Positions 1 through 9,148 of a DNA stretch of 64,000 nt are shown here, one piece after another (positions within the stretch are counted from its first letter, which is position 1; each line of letters opens with the position of its first letter). The notes under the pieces were generated by a model. The model was given only the letters and a program-made list of their open reading frames with translations. It made no database searches and was not told the origin of the DNA. A program made the position numbers and the translations under genes. Source of the stretch: Nocardioides insulae DSM 17944 (GTDB lineage Bacteria > Actinomycetota > Actinomycetes > Propionibacteriales > Nocardioidaceae); contig NZ_AUGU01000014.1 of NCBI RefSeq assembly GCF_000422825.1, forward strand, positions 434,001-498,000. Reading direction: 5' to 3'.

Positions 1-231
1 GGGCTGCTGGCCGAGTTGGCCGAGGCCGGCATCTCTGCGCGACGCGGGATCATGGCCGCGCACCGGCAGCGGGCCCATGCCGCCGCGGCCCGGGAGGCCG
101 AGCTCCCCGAGACCGACCGGCTCACCGACACCACCCTGATCCTGCCCCTGTTCCATCAGCTGACCACGGCCGAACAGGACCGCGTCATCGCCGTCCTCGC
201 CCGACCCGTCCGGGGAAGTCAGGGACCATGA
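1..231 (+). CDS. DegT/DnrJ/EryC1-type aminotransferase, C-terminal end only
   Basis: The reading frame is open from the first base and ends at the TGA at 229-231, so only the last 76 residues are present. The tail LPLFHQLTTAEQDRVI matches the closing segment of PLP-dependent sugar aminotransferases: a PLFxxLT turn followed by a helix carrying the xEQxRV pattern. The complete neighbour at 914 ends in the same way (LPMFPHLTAEQQERVA). The PLP lysine lies outside the window. Its stop overlaps the start of the next gene in an ATGA, so it belongs to the polysaccharide operon that continues to 4744. The likely role is transamination of a nucleotide-linked keto sugar; which sugar cannot be told. Confidence 0.72.
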   Translation, partial: GLLAELAEAGISARRGIMAAHRQRAHAAAAREAELPETDRLTDTTLILPLFHQLTTAEQDRVIAVLARPVRGSQGP

Positions 232-917
232 CCGGCCTGGTGATCGCCGCGGCCGGCGGTCTGACCCGGGAAGTGTTGGTCATCCTCGCCCAGGTGGGGG
301 ACTACGACGAGCTGGTGCTGCTCGACGACGACGTCTCCACCTGGGGGAGCGTCATCGGTGGCGCGACCGTGCTGGGTCCCACCGACCTGGTCGTGGACCG
401 GCCCGACCACGAACTGCTGGTCTGCGCGGGCATGGGGGCGACCCGTCGCCGGATCGTGACCGCGTGGGCCGCCCTAGGCGTGGACCCCGCCCGTTACGCG
501 CGGGTGGTGCACCCGGCGGTGGAGGTGCCTATCGGGTGCAGCCTCGGCCGCGGGTCGATCGTGCTCGCCGGCGCCGTGCTGACCGCCGACGTGAGGGTGG
601 GGCGACACGTCGTCCTGATGCCGCAGGTGGTGCTCACCCACGACGACGTGGTCGACGACTACGCCACCCTCTGCGCCGGGGCGACCCTCGGCGGTGGCGT
701 GCACGTCGGCGAGGGGGCCTACCTGGGCATGAACTCCTCGGTCCGACAGAACCTCACCGTCGGTGCCCATTCCACCCTCGGGATGGGCTCGGCCCTGCTG
801 ACCGACCTTCCACCGGCCGAGACCTGGGGAGGCATCCCGGCGCGCCGGCTGCGGACCCCGCACCTGCCCGCCGCCCGTTCCTCGACCGGCGACCCGACCC
901 AGGAGGACCCCGCATGA
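228..917 (+). CDS. NeuD/PglD-like sugar O- or N-acetyltransferase
   Basis: This 229-residue protein begins with a short Rossmann-like nucleotide-sugar part (LVIAAAGGLTREVLVILAQ) with a variable middle. It continues as a left-handed beta-helix of hexapeptide repeats from about residue 95 (GRGSIVLAGAVLTADVRVG, ATLGGGVHVGEGAYLGMNSS). The histidine in LTHDDVV corresponds to the general base of the PglD/NeuD family. Such enzymes acetylate amino sugars made by DegT-type transaminases, and this gene is flanked by two of those. The start overlaps the upstream stop (ATGA) and the end overlaps the next start (914-917), so translation is probably coupled. The acceptor sugar is inferred to be a UDP-amino-dideoxy sugar, not shown. 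Confidence 0.85.
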   Translation: MTGLVIAAAGGLTREVLVILAQVGDYDELVLLDDDVSTWGSVIGGATVLGPTDLVVDRPDHELLVCAGMGATRRRIVTAWAALGVDPARYARVVHPAVEVPIGCSLGRGSIVLAGAVLTADVRVGRHVVLMPQVVLTHDDVVDDYATLCAGATLGGGVHVGEGAYLGMNSSVRQNLTVGAHSTLGMGSALLTDLPPAETWGGIPARRLRTPHLPAARSSTGDPTQEDPA

Positions 918-2053
918 TCCCCGTTCCCTTCCTCGACCTGGCGGCGCAGCATGCCGAGGTCGCCGACGAGGTGCGCCTCGGCTGGGAGGAGGTCTGCGCC
1001 CTGACCGCCTTCGTCGGCGGCCCGGAGGTGGCGGGCTTCGAGCAGGAGTACGCCGACTTCCTCGGGACCCGCCACTGCGTCGGCGTCGGCAACGGCACCG
1101 ACGCGCTGGAACTGGCCATGCGTGCGGTCGGCGTACGGCCCGGGGGCGAGGTCGTGATCCCGGCCAACACCTTCATCGCCACCGCGGAGGCGGCCTCCCG
1201 GATCGGGGCCACACCGGTCCTGGTCGACGTCGACGAGGAGTATCTGCTGCTCGACCCCGATGCGCTCGAGCGGGCGCTCACGCCCCGCACCCAGGCGATC
1301 GTGCCGGTGCACCTGTTCGGGCAGACCGCGCCGATGGAGCGGGTGCTGCCGATCGCCGAGGCGGCCGGCGTACCGGTGATCGAGGACGCCGCCCAGTCGC
1401 AGGGGGCACGTCGCCAGGGGCGGCCGGCCGGGTCCTTCGGCACCGTGGCCGCCACGAGTTTCTACCCGGGGAAGAACCTCGGCGCCGCCGGCGACGGTGG
1501 GGCCGTCCTCACAGACGACCCCGAGATCGCCCGGAGTGTCCGGCTGCTCTCCGCGCACGGGTCCCTGACCAAGTACGTCCACGAGGTGGTCGGCCTCAAC
1601 TCCAGGCTCGACGCCGTCCAGGCCGTCGTCCTGCGGGCGAAGCTGGCCCGGCTGGAGAAGTGGAACGACCTGCGCCGGCAGGCGGCCGACCGCTACCGAG
1701 AACTGCTCGACGGCCTCCCGGGTGTCCGGCTCCCCGCTTCTGCTCCGGGCAACGAGGACGTGTGGCACCTCTACGTCGTCCGTATCGCCGGCGGCGAGCG
1801 GGACCGGGTGCTGGCCGAACTCGGCGAGGCGGGCATCGGCGCCGGCATCCACTACCCGACCGCTGTGCACCTCACCCCGGCGTACGCCCAGCTCGGGCTC
1901 GGCCCGGGCAGCTTCCCCGTCGCCGAGCGGGCGGCCGGAGAGATCCTCTCGCTGCCGATGTTCCCGCACCTCACCGCCGAGCAGCAGGAGCGGGTGGCCG
2001 ACCGGTTGACCCACGCCGTGCGGCCGGCGGGCGGCCCCGGCGGTGCGGCCTGA
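914..2053 (+). CDS. DegT/DnrJ/EryC1/StrS family aminotransferase
   Basis: A PLP-dependent transaminase of 379 residues, the usual length for sugar aminotransferases. It starts MIPVPFLDLAAQ, typical of the family. The PLP lysine lies in SFYPGKNLGAAGDGGA (about residue 183), and the aspartate/glutamine pair is in VIEDAAQSQGA. I chose the ATG at 914 because AGGAGG stands at 901-906 and the codon overlaps the preceding stop; the frame is open much further upstream but that part reads as a shadow of the acetyltransferase. It probably aminates a 3- or 4-keto sugar nucleotide destined for the polysaccharide and works with the adjacent acetyltransferase. Confidence 0.93.
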   Translation: MIPVPFLDLAAQHAEVADEVRLGWEEVCALTAFVGGPEVAGFEQEYADFLGTRHCVGVGNGTDALELAMRAVGVRPGGEVVIPANTFIATAEAASRIGATPVLVDVDEEYLLLDPDALERALTPRTQAIVPVHLFGQTAPMERVLPIAEAAGVPVIEDAAQSQGARRQGRPAGSFGTVAATSFYPGKNLGAAGDGGAVLTDDPEIARSVRLLSAHGSLTKYVHEVVGLNSRLDAVQAVVLRAKLARLEKWNDLRRQAADRYRELLDGLPGVRLPASAPGNEDVWHLYVVRIAGGERDRVLAELGEAGIGAGIHYPTAVHLTPAYAQLGLGPGSFPVAERAAGEILSLPMFPHLTAEQQERVADRLTHAVRPAGGPGGAA

Positions 2054-2055
2054 CC

Positions 2056-3528
2056 ATGGTCGAGACAGCCGGATCGGGACGGCCGGGGCGAGCCCTCGTC
2101 TGGAGTTTCGCCAACACCGCGTTGGCCCGGTTGGGCACGCTGGCGATCTCGGTGGCGCTGGCGCGTCTGCTCGGTCCGGCCGAGTTCGGCACGTACGCCG
2201 TCGCGCTGGTCGCGCTGATGGCGGTGCTGAGCTTCAACGAGCTCGGTGTCAGCCTGGCGATCGTGCGCTGGCCGGATGACCCCGCGAGGATCGCGCCGAC
2301 GGTGGCCACCATCTCGGTGGCGATGAGTGCCGTGCTGACCGCGATGGCGATCTGGGCGGCCCCGTGGTTCACGGGCATGATGGGCGATCCGGCGGCGACT
2401 CTCCCGGTCCAGCTCCTCAGCCTCTGCGTGTTGGTCAACGGACTGGTCGCCACTCCTGCGGCGCTGATGCAGCGCGCCTTCCGACAGGACCAGCGATTGG
2501 TGGCCGACCAGGTCAACACCTGGGTCGGAGCGCTGGTCTCGATCGCGCTGGCCGCGGCCGGGCTGGGTGCGCTCGCCCTGGTCGTCGGCCGACTGGCTGG
2601 TGCGGCCCTCTCCGGGCTGCTCTTCTGGCACTACTCGCCGCTGCCGTACCGCTTCGGCCTGGACCGTGAGCTCGCCCGCCGGCTGCTCGCCTTCGGCGTC
2701 CCGCTGGCGGGTGCGAGCATGGTCGTCTTCGCCGTGGGCTTCCTCGACCAGCTGGTGGTCGGCCGCGTTCTCGGCCCGGCCTCCCTCGGCGCCTACGTGC
2801 TCGCAGTGAACCTGGCGGCCTGGCCGGTCACGCTGCTCTCCCTCCCGCTGCGGGCGGTGGCGCCGGCGTTGTTCGCTCGGATGCAGCACGATCCGGCGCG
2901 GATGCACCGGGCCTACGGACAGGTCCAGCGGCCTCTGGCAGCGGTCGCCCTGCCCGGCTGTGTCGCCATCGCCGCGTGCGCCCCCCAGCTCGTCGCGGTC
3001 GTGTACGGCGAGGCATGGTCCGCGGCCGGACCGGTGCTCCGCTGGCTGGCGCTGTTCGCGGCCCTGCGGATCGGATTCGAACTCTGCTACGACTACCTGG
3101 TCGTGCTCGGCCGCACCCGGGCGGTCCTCCGGGTCCAGCTCGCCGGGCTGGTAGCACTGGTACCGGCGGTCTGGCTGGGCCTCCGGGAGGCGTCGCTGGC
3201 CGGCGCGGGTGCGGCGCTGGTCGCGGTCGCCGTGGGCGTGACGTTGCCCCTCTACCTGGTGGAACTGAGGCGGGCGGGTCTGGGACCAGGTCCGGTGCTC
3301 TCCGCCTGGGCTGCGCCCGCGGTCGCCGCGGTGCCGGCCGCCGGCGTACCCCTCGCGCTGACCGCAGCGGGATCGTCGGACCTGGCGGTGCTGCTGGTCG
3401 GTGGGACGTTCTCGGCTGCGCTGGCGGCGGCGCTGCTCCGATGGCGCCGCGGCGACCTCGCGGTGTGGCGCCTCCAGGACGGGACCGACGAGCGCACGGA
3501 ACCGGTCCCGGCCGCTGATCCGCGGTGA
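2056..3528 (+). CDS. Wzx-like polysaccharide flippase
   Basis: An integral membrane protein of 490 residues with about 12-14 hydrophobic segments. Its N-terminal stretch (ALARLGTLAISVALARLLGP followed by EFGTYAVALV) is the signature of the MATE-like polysaccharide exporter (Wzx/RfbX) superfamily. These proteins turn undecaprenyl-linked repeat units across the cytoplasmic membrane. The ATG at 2056 lies two bases after the upstream stop; the frame is open upstream but without membrane character. The hydrophilic C-terminal tail is short and ends in an Asp/Glu-rich stretch. A second flippase-like gene is at 41857-43155, so the region encodes two. Confidence 0.9.
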   Translation: MVETAGSGRPGRALVWSFANTALARLGTLAISVALARLLGPAEFGTYAVALVALMAVLSFNELGVSLAIVRWPDDPARIAPTVATISVAMSAVLTAMAIWAAPWFTGMMGDPAATLPVQLLSLCVLVNGLVATPAALMQRAFRQDQRLVADQVNTWVGALVSIALAAAGLGALALVVGRLAGAALSGLLFWHYSPLPYRFGLDRELARRLLAFGVPLAGASMVVFAVGFLDQLVVGRVLGPASLGAYVLAVNLAAWPVTLLSLPLRAVAPALFARMQHDPARMHRAYGQVQRPLAAVALPGCVAIAACAPQLVAVVYGEAWSAAGPVLRWLALFAALRIGFELCYDYLVVLGRTRAVLRVQLAGLVALVPAVWLGLREASLAGAGAALVAVAVGVTLPLYLVELRRAGLGPGPVLSAWAAPAVAAVPAAGVPLALTAAGSSDLAVLLVGGTFSAALAAALLRWRRGDLAVWRLQDGTDERTEPVPAADPR

Positions 3529-3532
3529 CGCC

Positions 3533-4744
3533 ATGAGGATCCTGGTGTCCCCGCACAGCATGGAGATCGGCGGCAGTCAGACCAACGCCATCGAACTCGC
3601 CGCCGCCTGCCGCGACCGCGGTCACGAGGTGGTCGTCTACGCGGACCCCGGCCCGCTCTCGGACCGGGTGCACGAGCTCGGCCTCGAACTCCTCCCACGC
3701 CGCCGGGCCCGGATCCGGCCCGGCGTCGAGACCGCGCTGGATCTGCGCCGGCTCGTCGTCGAGCGTGGCTTCGAACTGCTGCACGGCTACGAGTGGCCCC
3801 CGATCCTGGAGGGGTACGCCGCGGCCCGGCTCACCCCCCGTGCGGTCGCGGTCGGCACCGTGATGTCGATGTCGGTCGCGCCCTTCCTGCCCTCCGGCCT
3901 GCCGCTGGTGGTGGGGACGACGCGGATCCGTGACCACGTCGCCCCCCGGCGGCGGGGCGAGGTGGCGCTGCTCGAGCCGCCGGTCGACACCCGGCTCAAC
4001 GCCCCCGGCCTCGACCTCCCGCCCCCCGTGGAGCTCGACCGTGACGCGCTGACCGTCACGGTGGTGTCCCGCCTTGCCCAGGAGATGAAGCTCGAGGGCA
4101 TCCTCAGCGCGATCCGCACGGTCGACCGGCTGGCCGACGTACGCCGGATCCAGCTGCTGATCGTGGGGGACGGTCCCGCGGGCGACCAGGTCCGGGCGGC
4201 CGCGGGCGAGGTCAACCGGCGGCACGACCGCGACGTCGTGCTCGCGGTCGGCGAGTGGCCCGATCCGCGCTGGGCCTACGCCGCGGCGGACGTGTGCCTC
4301 GGCATGGGCGGCTCGGCGCTGCGCGCGCTCGCCTTCGGCAAGCCCCTGGTGGTCCAGGGGGAGCGCGGCTTCTTCGAACTCCTCACCGAGACGTCGCTGC
4401 CGACCTTCCTGGAGCAGGGCTGGTACGGGGTGGGACCCGGACCCGAGCACGGCGAGGGTCGGCTGGAGTCGGCCCTGGCTCCGGCGCTCGACAGCCCCGC
4501 CGTACGCGGCGAACTGGGCGAGCTGGGCCGCCGGTTGGCGGTGCAGCGCTTCGGGCTGGACACCGCGGCGGGAGTCCAGGAGCGCATCTACGCCGACGCG
4601 CTCGCCGGCCGAGACTCCCTCGCCAGCACCGTCGGCGACGCACTTCGGTCAGGCGTCGGACTGCTCGACTACAAGGTTCGGCGCCGCCTGGACCGGGCCC
4701 GTGGGCTGGCCGCTCGCGACGACTTCAACGCCCGCCCGGTGTGA
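3533..4744 (+). CDS. glycosyltransferase, GT4-like (GT-B fold)
   Basis: A 403-residue enzyme. The N-terminal domain begins MRILVSPHSMEIGGSQTNAI, the glycine-rich acceptor loop of GT-B enzymes. The C-terminal domain has LTVTVVSRLAQEMKLEGIL, IVGDGPAGDQVR and an acidic/GGS donor region (VCLGMGGSALRALAFGKPLV). It lacks the usual ExxxGxxxxEA form; GGSALRALAFGKPLV replaces it. It starts four bases after the flippase stop. The last 20 bases (4725-4744) overlap tail-to-tail with the convergent glycosyltransferase on the minus strand. Likely transfers one sugar to the lipid-linked repeat unit; donor and acceptor unknown. Confidence 0.85.
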   Translation: MRILVSPHSMEIGGSQTNAIELAAACRDRGHEVVVYADPGPLSDRVHELGLELLPRRRARIRPGVETALDLRRLVVERGFELLHGYEWPPILEGYAAARLTPRAVAVGTVMSMSVAPFLPSGLPLVVGTTRIRDHVAPRRRGEVALLEPPVDTRLNAPGLDLPPPVELDRDALTVTVVSRLAQEMKLEGILSAIRTVDRLADVRRIQLLIVGDGPAGDQVRAAAGEVNRRHDRDVVLAVGEWPDPRWAYAAADVCLGMGGSALRALAFGKPLVVQGERGFFELLTETSLPTFLEQGWYGVGPGPEHGEGRLESALAPALDSPAVRGELGELGRRLAVQRFGLDTAAGVQERIYADALAGRDSLASTVGDALRSGVGLLDYKVRRRLDRARGLAARDDFNARPV

Positions 4745-5939
4745 GTCCGGATCGGCAGGCCTCCGCGAGCCCGCTGACACGGAGGAACTCGGCGGCCCGC
4801 TCGGACCAGTCGTGCTCCGCCGCCGCGGCGCGCCGGGCGGCGACCCACCCGGGGGTGACGCCCTCGGTGAGCGCCGACCGGATCGCGGCGACGAACTCCT
4901 CCGGCGACCGGCCGGTCCGGATATGGGGTGTGGCGAGACCTTCGACGGCGGGCAGCGGGGTCGAGACGGCGGCTCGACCGGCGGCGAGGTACTCCAGGGT
5001 CTTCAGCGGGAAGCTGGCGCGGTTGAAGTCGTCCTCGACGTACGGTGTGACGCCCACATCGACCATGCGGAGCCAGGCGGGCAGTTCCTCCCACGGCTGC
5101 TGACCGGTCCAGTGCACCCGCGGATGGGCCAGCAGCCGATCCAGCCGGTCGGGCTCCCAGGAATGCTGGCGCGGGCCGACGAGCAGGAGGGAGAGCCCGG
5201 CCGCGGGGATGGCTTCGAGCAGGGTCAGATCGATCCGCGGCGAGAGCTGGCCGATCATGCCGACGACCGGTCGGGGCAGACCGAGCACGGTCTCCGGCTC
5301 GGCGTCGAGCCCGTCCGGGGTGTGTCCGTCCAGGTCGGCGTAGTGGGCGAGGTCGCAGCCGTTGGGCAGGACGAAGCCGGTCCGTCCCCAGCGCCGGAGG
5401 ATCTGTGGCGAAACGGCCCCCACCACGTCGGCCTGGTCCAGGCGGCGGGACTCCAGCCGGCCGAACCTGTCCGGCGCCTTGCCCATCAGCCCGGCACCCG
5501 CGACGAAGTCGTCGGTGGCGTAGTAAAGGGTGCGGACGCCCGGGAGGGCGGTGAGATCGGGGTGTGGGGAGGTCGAGACCACCAGATCGGGATGCCTCTC
5601 CAGCCGGGCGACCGTGCGGCGCAGGGTCTGGCGGACGAGCGCCGTCGTGAAGGGCGCCACCCCCCGGCGGAAGGGCAGGGGCGGACCGACCGGGCGGAGT
5701 CGGAGCAGACCTGGACGTTCCTCGACGAGTGCAGGGCGTAGCCCCTGCCCGGTTCCGCGGCTGCGGATCACCGACCGCGCCGGGTCGACCCACAGCACAT
5801 CGACGTGGTCGAGAAGCCGCTGGACGAGCTGGCGGTCGGTGCCGGCGATGCCCTCCCAGCTCACTCCGGCCAGCCAGACCACGAGGGGACGCGGGTCCGA
5901 GCCGATCCCGCGGGCGGAGTTGGGGGAGGACGATTCCAT
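4725..5939 (-). CDS. glycosyltransferase (GT1/GT4-type, TuaH-like)
   Basis: A 404-residue GT-B protein. The N-terminal half contains DLVVSTSPHPDL and TLYYATDDFVAGAG, a pattern seen in TuaH-like transferases where a Tyr-Asp-Asp motif closes the first domain. The second half carries VVGMIGQLSPRIDLTLLEAI, VHWTGQQPWEELPAWLRMVD and RASFPLKTLEYLAAGRAAVS, the donor-binding segments. The start at 5939 (MESSSPNS) is the first ATG after the stop of the upstream gene at 5945, five bases away. It is the last gene of a minus-strand operon running from 10243. The 3' end overlaps the convergent gene by 20 bases. Confidence 0.85.
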   Translation of the reverse strand: MESSSPNSARGIGSDPRPLVVWLAGVSWEGIAGTDRQLVQRLLDHVDVLWVDPARSVIRSRGTGQGLRPALVEERPGLLRLRPVGPPLPFRRGVAPFTTALVRQTLRRTVARLERHPDLVVSTSPHPDLTALPGVRTLYYATDDFVAGAGLMGKAPDRFGRLESRRLDQADVVGAVSPQILRRWGRTGFVLPNGCDLAHYADLDGHTPDGLDAEPETVLGLPRPVVGMIGQLSPRIDLTLLEAIPAAGLSLLLVGPRQHSWEPDRLDRLLAHPRVHWTGQQPWEELPAWLRMVDVGVTPYVEDDFNRASFPLKTLEYLAAGRAAVSTPLPAVEGLATPHIRTGRSPEEFVAAIRSALTEGVTPGWVAARRAAAAEHDWSERAAEFLRVSGLAEACRSGLTPGGR

Positions 5940-5944
5940 GGGGC

Positions 5945-6871
5945 TCACCTCGGGAGCAGCGAGTCGGAGCAGTCCAGCTCGGCCGGCCGCCGGCGGGGGC
6001 GCAGCAGGCTGCGGATCGCCTCGCGGGAGAAGTCCTGTCCACGGAGCACCCAGGAGACCTCGCTGGCCAACAACGCGGCCAGGTAGGCGCAGGCCGCGGG
6101 CACCGAGTGCCTGCGGCGGTAGAGGCGGAGCCGGTTGAGCACCTGCATCGCGTGGATCCTGGCCGAACGACCGGACTGTCCGCCGACGTGCCAACACACC
6201 GCCCGCGGGTCGTACCGGGTGGCGAGGCCGGCGTCGCGGGCGCGCAGGCACAGATCGGTCTCCTCGGAGTAGAGGAAGAAGGACTCGTCCCAGCCGAGTC
6301 GGTCGTGGCACTCCCGGGAGATCAGCAGTACCGCCCCCAGTGCCCAGTCGACCCGGCGCGGCTCCTCGTAGGCCGCCCCCGCCGGGATGCGTTCGGTGAG
6401 CCACGGCAGCCCCGTGCGGTTGAGCCCGAGCGCGCGCGGGAGGGTGGGCTCGCGTCCCAGCGAAGGGAAGAGCGCCCCCTGGTCGTCGAGCACGCGGGGC
6501 GCAGCGATCCCCGTGTCGGGGAGGCACAGTGTCTCGAACAGTGCGGGGACCGAGTTCGCCCCCAGACGCACGTCGGGGTTGAGCACCAGGATCGGGCCGT
6601 GGCCGGCCAAGGCGGCCACGCCCGCGTTGATCCCGGCGGCGTATCCCCGGTTGGGGGCGCGTACGACGAGGCAGTCGCCTCGGGCGGCGACATGGTCGGC
6701 GGTGCCGTCGGGAGAACCGTTGTCGACCACGACCACCCGGGCGGGCAGGCCGCCCATCGCGTCGGGCAGCGAATCGAGCAGCGCGTCGATCACGTGGCGG
6801 CTCCGGTAGGTGACCACCACCACGTCGATGGGCTCTGCCAGGCTGCGGGCCACCTCGGTCTGCTCGGTCAC
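5945..6871 (-). CDS. family 2 glycosyltransferase (rhamnosyltransferase-like)
   Basis: A 308-residue GT-A enzyme: IDVVVVTYRSRHVIDALLDS opens the fold, VVVVDNGSPDGTADHV is the nucleotide loop, ILVLNPDVRLG is the DxD-equivalent metal site (NPD), and YSEETDLCLRARDAG is the ED acceptor/base motif. The C terminus is basic and amphipathic, fitting peripheral membrane binding. The start is the GTG at 6871: it has AGAGAGG upstream and overlaps the preceding stop as GTGA. NPD plus a C-terminal helix is common in rhamnosyl- and other deoxysugar transferases of the WbbL type; the actual sugar is not known. Confidence 0.9.
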   Translation of the reverse strand: MTEQTEVARSLAEPIDVVVVTYRSRHVIDALLDSLPDAMGGLPARVVVVDNGSPDGTADHVAARGDCLVVRAPNRGYAAGINAGVAALAGHGPILVLNPDVRLGANSVPALFETLCLPDTGIAAPRVLDDQGALFPSLGREPTLPRALGLNRTGLPWLTERIPAGAAYEEPRRVDWALGAVLLISRECHDRLGWDESFFLYSEETDLCLRARDAGLATRYDPRAVCWHVGGQSGRSARIHAMQVLNRLRLYRRRHSVPAACAYLAALLASEVSWVLRGQDFSREAIRSLLRPRRRPAELDCSDSLLPR

Positions 6872-7803
6872 GGCTGTACCTCTCTTCCGTCCCGCGGGCC
6901 ACCCAGCCAGGTGTTGTCCCGCCACTCGTTGCCGGCTGCGCTCCAGGCCGTGACCGGCCCCCAGCGCCCGGCGCGCGGGAACCCCGCGGTGGAGAACCTG
7001 TTCCCGATCACCCTCAGGCCCAGGCCGGTCGACGGGCCGGCGTAGAGCGTGTAGCCGCCGCCGGCCAGGATGTTGTTCTGCAGCAGGCCGGCCGAAGGCG
7101 CGTACCGCGGATCCCCGATCCACACCGCGGAGGTCTGGGCGTGCCGGTTGAGGATCCGGTTGCCCATGATCCGCCAGCCGCGGTAGCCGTCGGCGGTCAC
7201 GCCGTCGTAGTGCGATCCGCTGTGGCCGGCGAGTCGGTAGATGAACGAGCGCCGCAGCACGCACAGATTGCTCAGTCGGACGCCGTCCTCCACGTCCATC
7301 ACCCGGATGCGGATCGCCCGGAAGGAGCCGACCTCGTCGGCGGCCAGGCCGGCGAGCGTCGCGCCCGGGGTGCCCTGGATCGTCGTCCACTGGATCGTGG
7401 CCCGCTTGCCCCGGACCAGGATGCCGTAGGAGGCGCCGGAGTAGACGTGGACGTTCTCGACCAGGACGTCGTCGGCCTCGATCGTGAGTTGGCCGCGGAT
7501 CCGCAGATTTCGGACGACGGCGCCGTCCCGGGTGACCGTCCTGGACCCGACGGTGCGCATCGGGCCGCGTGCCCCGGTGTTGTGGATCGTGGCCCGGAAC
7601 GGAGGCGGGGCGGACGCGGGGGTCGACACCGGTGAGGGCGCCGGCGCCGGCGCCGAAGCCGCTTTCGCGGAGGCGTTCTGCTGCTGGGAGTCGCGGGGGT
7701 CGAGCAGCGCCCAGGTGCCGAGGAGCGCGCCCACGAGCAGCACGACGACCACGATCACCCCGATCCGCCGCTGGGTCCACGTGACGTGCTTCAGCGTGGC
7801 CAT
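6868..7803 (-). CDS. membrane-anchored right-handed beta-helix protein
   Basis: A 311-residue protein with one N-terminal membrane segment (IGVIVVVVLLVGALLGTWAL, about residues 14-33), then an Ala/Pro/Ser linker, then repeated short strands typical of parallel beta-helices (GAVVRNLRIRGQLTIEADD, VLVENVHVYSGASYGILVRG, GLLQNNILAGGGYTLYAG). Such folds in polysaccharide loci are often lyases, epimerases or scaffold proteins; I see no catalytic set that decides. The ATG at 7803 has GGAGGCG in front and overlaps the polymerase-like gene by 13 bases. It is predicted to be exposed outside the membrane. A larger beta-helix protein lies at 33565-35325. Confidence 0.78.
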   Translation of the reverse strand: MATLKHVTWTQRRIGVIVVVVLLVGALLGTWALLDPRDSQQQNASAKAASAPAPAPSPVSTPASAPPPFRATIHNTGARGPMRTVGSRTVTRDGAVVRNLRIRGQLTIEADDVLVENVHVYSGASYGILVRGKRATIQWTTIQGTPGATLAGLAADEVGSFRAIRIRVMDVEDGVRLSNLCVLRRSFIYRLAGHSGSHYDGVTADGYRGWRIMGNRILNRHAQTSAVWIGDPRYAPSAGLLQNNILAGGGYTLYAGPSTGLGLRVIGNRFSTAGFPRAGRWGPVTAWSAAGNEWRDNTWLGGPRDGREVQP

Positions 7804-9146
7804 GACGCCTCCTGGCGCTGATCGGGGGTTGACTGGGCCGGCGTACCGGCCCGCTCGAGCCGCTCCTGCCGCTCGAGTCGGTACGCCGCGCCCGTGAGGC
7901 CGACGACGATGAACAGGATGGTGGTGGCCACCGGGAAGCTCAGCCCGTCGTAGGTGCCCAGTCCGAACGCGGCGGCGGCGACCCCGGCGGCCAGGCCCTG
8001 CGCACGCTCGGCGTGGGCGGGGCCGCAGGCGATCAGCCGGGCCTGGCGGGCGGAGAGGAAGGCTGCCGCCAGCACCGCCAGGAAGGCGAGCAGGCCGATG
8101 ACGCCGAGCTCGATCAGGGTGAGGAGGTACTGGTTGTCGAGGATGCGGTAGCTCGGGAGGAAGGTGGAGCCGCCGCGGCCGAACCACAGATTCCTGCTCA
8201 CGAACTCCCCGACCAGTTCGTAGGAGCCGGTGCGGGACGCGATGCTGCCGTCCTCCCCGGCCCCGCCGAACAGGCTCAACAGACTGCCGGTCAGCCCAGG
8301 AAGCGCGATCACGACGAAGCCGAGGATGCCGAGAGCGCCCGCGAGGGCGTAGAGCCGGGTACGGGCCGACCAGATGGCGGAGAGGACCGTCAGCCCGACC
8401 AGCGTGGACAGGACGGCCGAGCGGGAGTTGCACACCACCATGCCGACGGCGAGCAGGAAGACGCAGACCCAGGGCCCGATCCGACCGGCCGTGGGGTGGC
8501 TGCGTGCCCGGGCGATCGCGACGGGGAGCAGGGTCGTCAGCACGGCGCCGAACTCGATCGGATGCAGCGTCGTGCCGAAGGGGCGGGTGAAGCTGCCTCG
8601 GATGGACAGGTCCCCGAGCGGGATGTTGAGTTGCAGTCCGGGGACGGTGAACCACCGGATCAGCGGCGTGTTGAACACGAACTGGCCGATCCCGAGCGCG
8701 GCGAGCAGCGTGCCGGCCAGGACCAGGCGCCGGAGCATGGCGTCCAGCCGCTCGGAGTCGGGCACCCCGTCGTGGGCCAGCAGGGCGACACCGAGCCAGC
8801 CGCCCAGCGAGACCAGGCCGAGGGTGGCACTGCTGCTCTCCAGTCCGGTGATCGGTCGTGACATCGCTACGGCGTAGCTGGCGCAGAAGCACAGGAACAG
8901 TCCCAGCAGGGCGATCCGCACGGGTTGCACCTGCCACGGCGCCGACCAGGCCCGGGCGGTGTGGAAGTACATCCACCAGCACAGACCACCGACCGCCAGC
9001 ACCTGCGCCGGGGTGCCGGCGCCGCCGAGCGGACCGATGACATAGCGGGACTCGATCGCGAAGGCCAGGACCAGCACCGCGGTCAGGTAGGTCACCGCGT
9101 CCAGCCGGCCGTGCCGATGGCGGGGGGAGAAGGGCGCCGCACGCAT
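7791..9146 (-). CDS. O-antigen ligase/polymerase-like membrane protein (Wzy/WaaL superfamily), copy 1
   Basis: A 451-residue protein with about 10-12 membrane segments. The large periplasm-side loop between the later helices contains GSIASRTGSYELVGEFVSRN and WFGRGGSTFLPSYRILDNQY, the Wzy_C-type region with conserved Arg and Gly residues, followed by LLTLIELGVIGLLAFLAVL. Members polymerise lipid-linked repeat units or ligate a finished glycan to an acceptor outside the membrane. It lies between the Wzz-like gene at 9149 (two bases away) and the beta-helix gene, so all are cotranscribed. Sequence alone does not separate polymerase from ligase; neighbouring Wzz and Wzx genes favour polymerase. 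A second copy is at 40601-41860. Confidence 0.85.
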   Translation of the reverse strand: MRAAPFSPRHRHGRLDAVTYLTAVLVLAFAIESRYVIGPLGGAGTPAQVLAVGGLCWWMYFHTARAWSAPWQVQPVRIALLGLFLCFCASYAVAMSRPITGLESSSATLGLVSLGGWLGVALLAHDGVPDSERLDAMLRRLVLAGTLLAALGIGQFVFNTPLIRWFTVPGLQLNIPLGDLSIRGSFTRPFGTTLHPIEFGAVLTTLLPVAIARARSHPTAGRIGPWVCVFLLAVGMVVCNSRSAVLSTLVGLTVLSAIWSARTRLYALAGALGILGFVVIALPGLTGSLLSLFGGAGEDGSIASRTGSYELVGEFVSRNLWFGRGGSTFLPSYRILDNQYLLTLIELGVIGLLAFLAVLAAAFLSARQARLIACGPAHAERAQGLAAGVAAAAFGLGTYDGLSFPVATTILFIVVGLTGAAYRLERQERLERAGTPAQSTPDQRQEASWPR

Positions 9147-9148
9147 GG

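Noticed and set aside
1852..3561. 569-codon antisense open frame over the flippase
   Set aside because: Arg/Gln/Asp-rich shadow without hydrophobic or catalytic patterns; the plus strand encodes a clear membrane protein.
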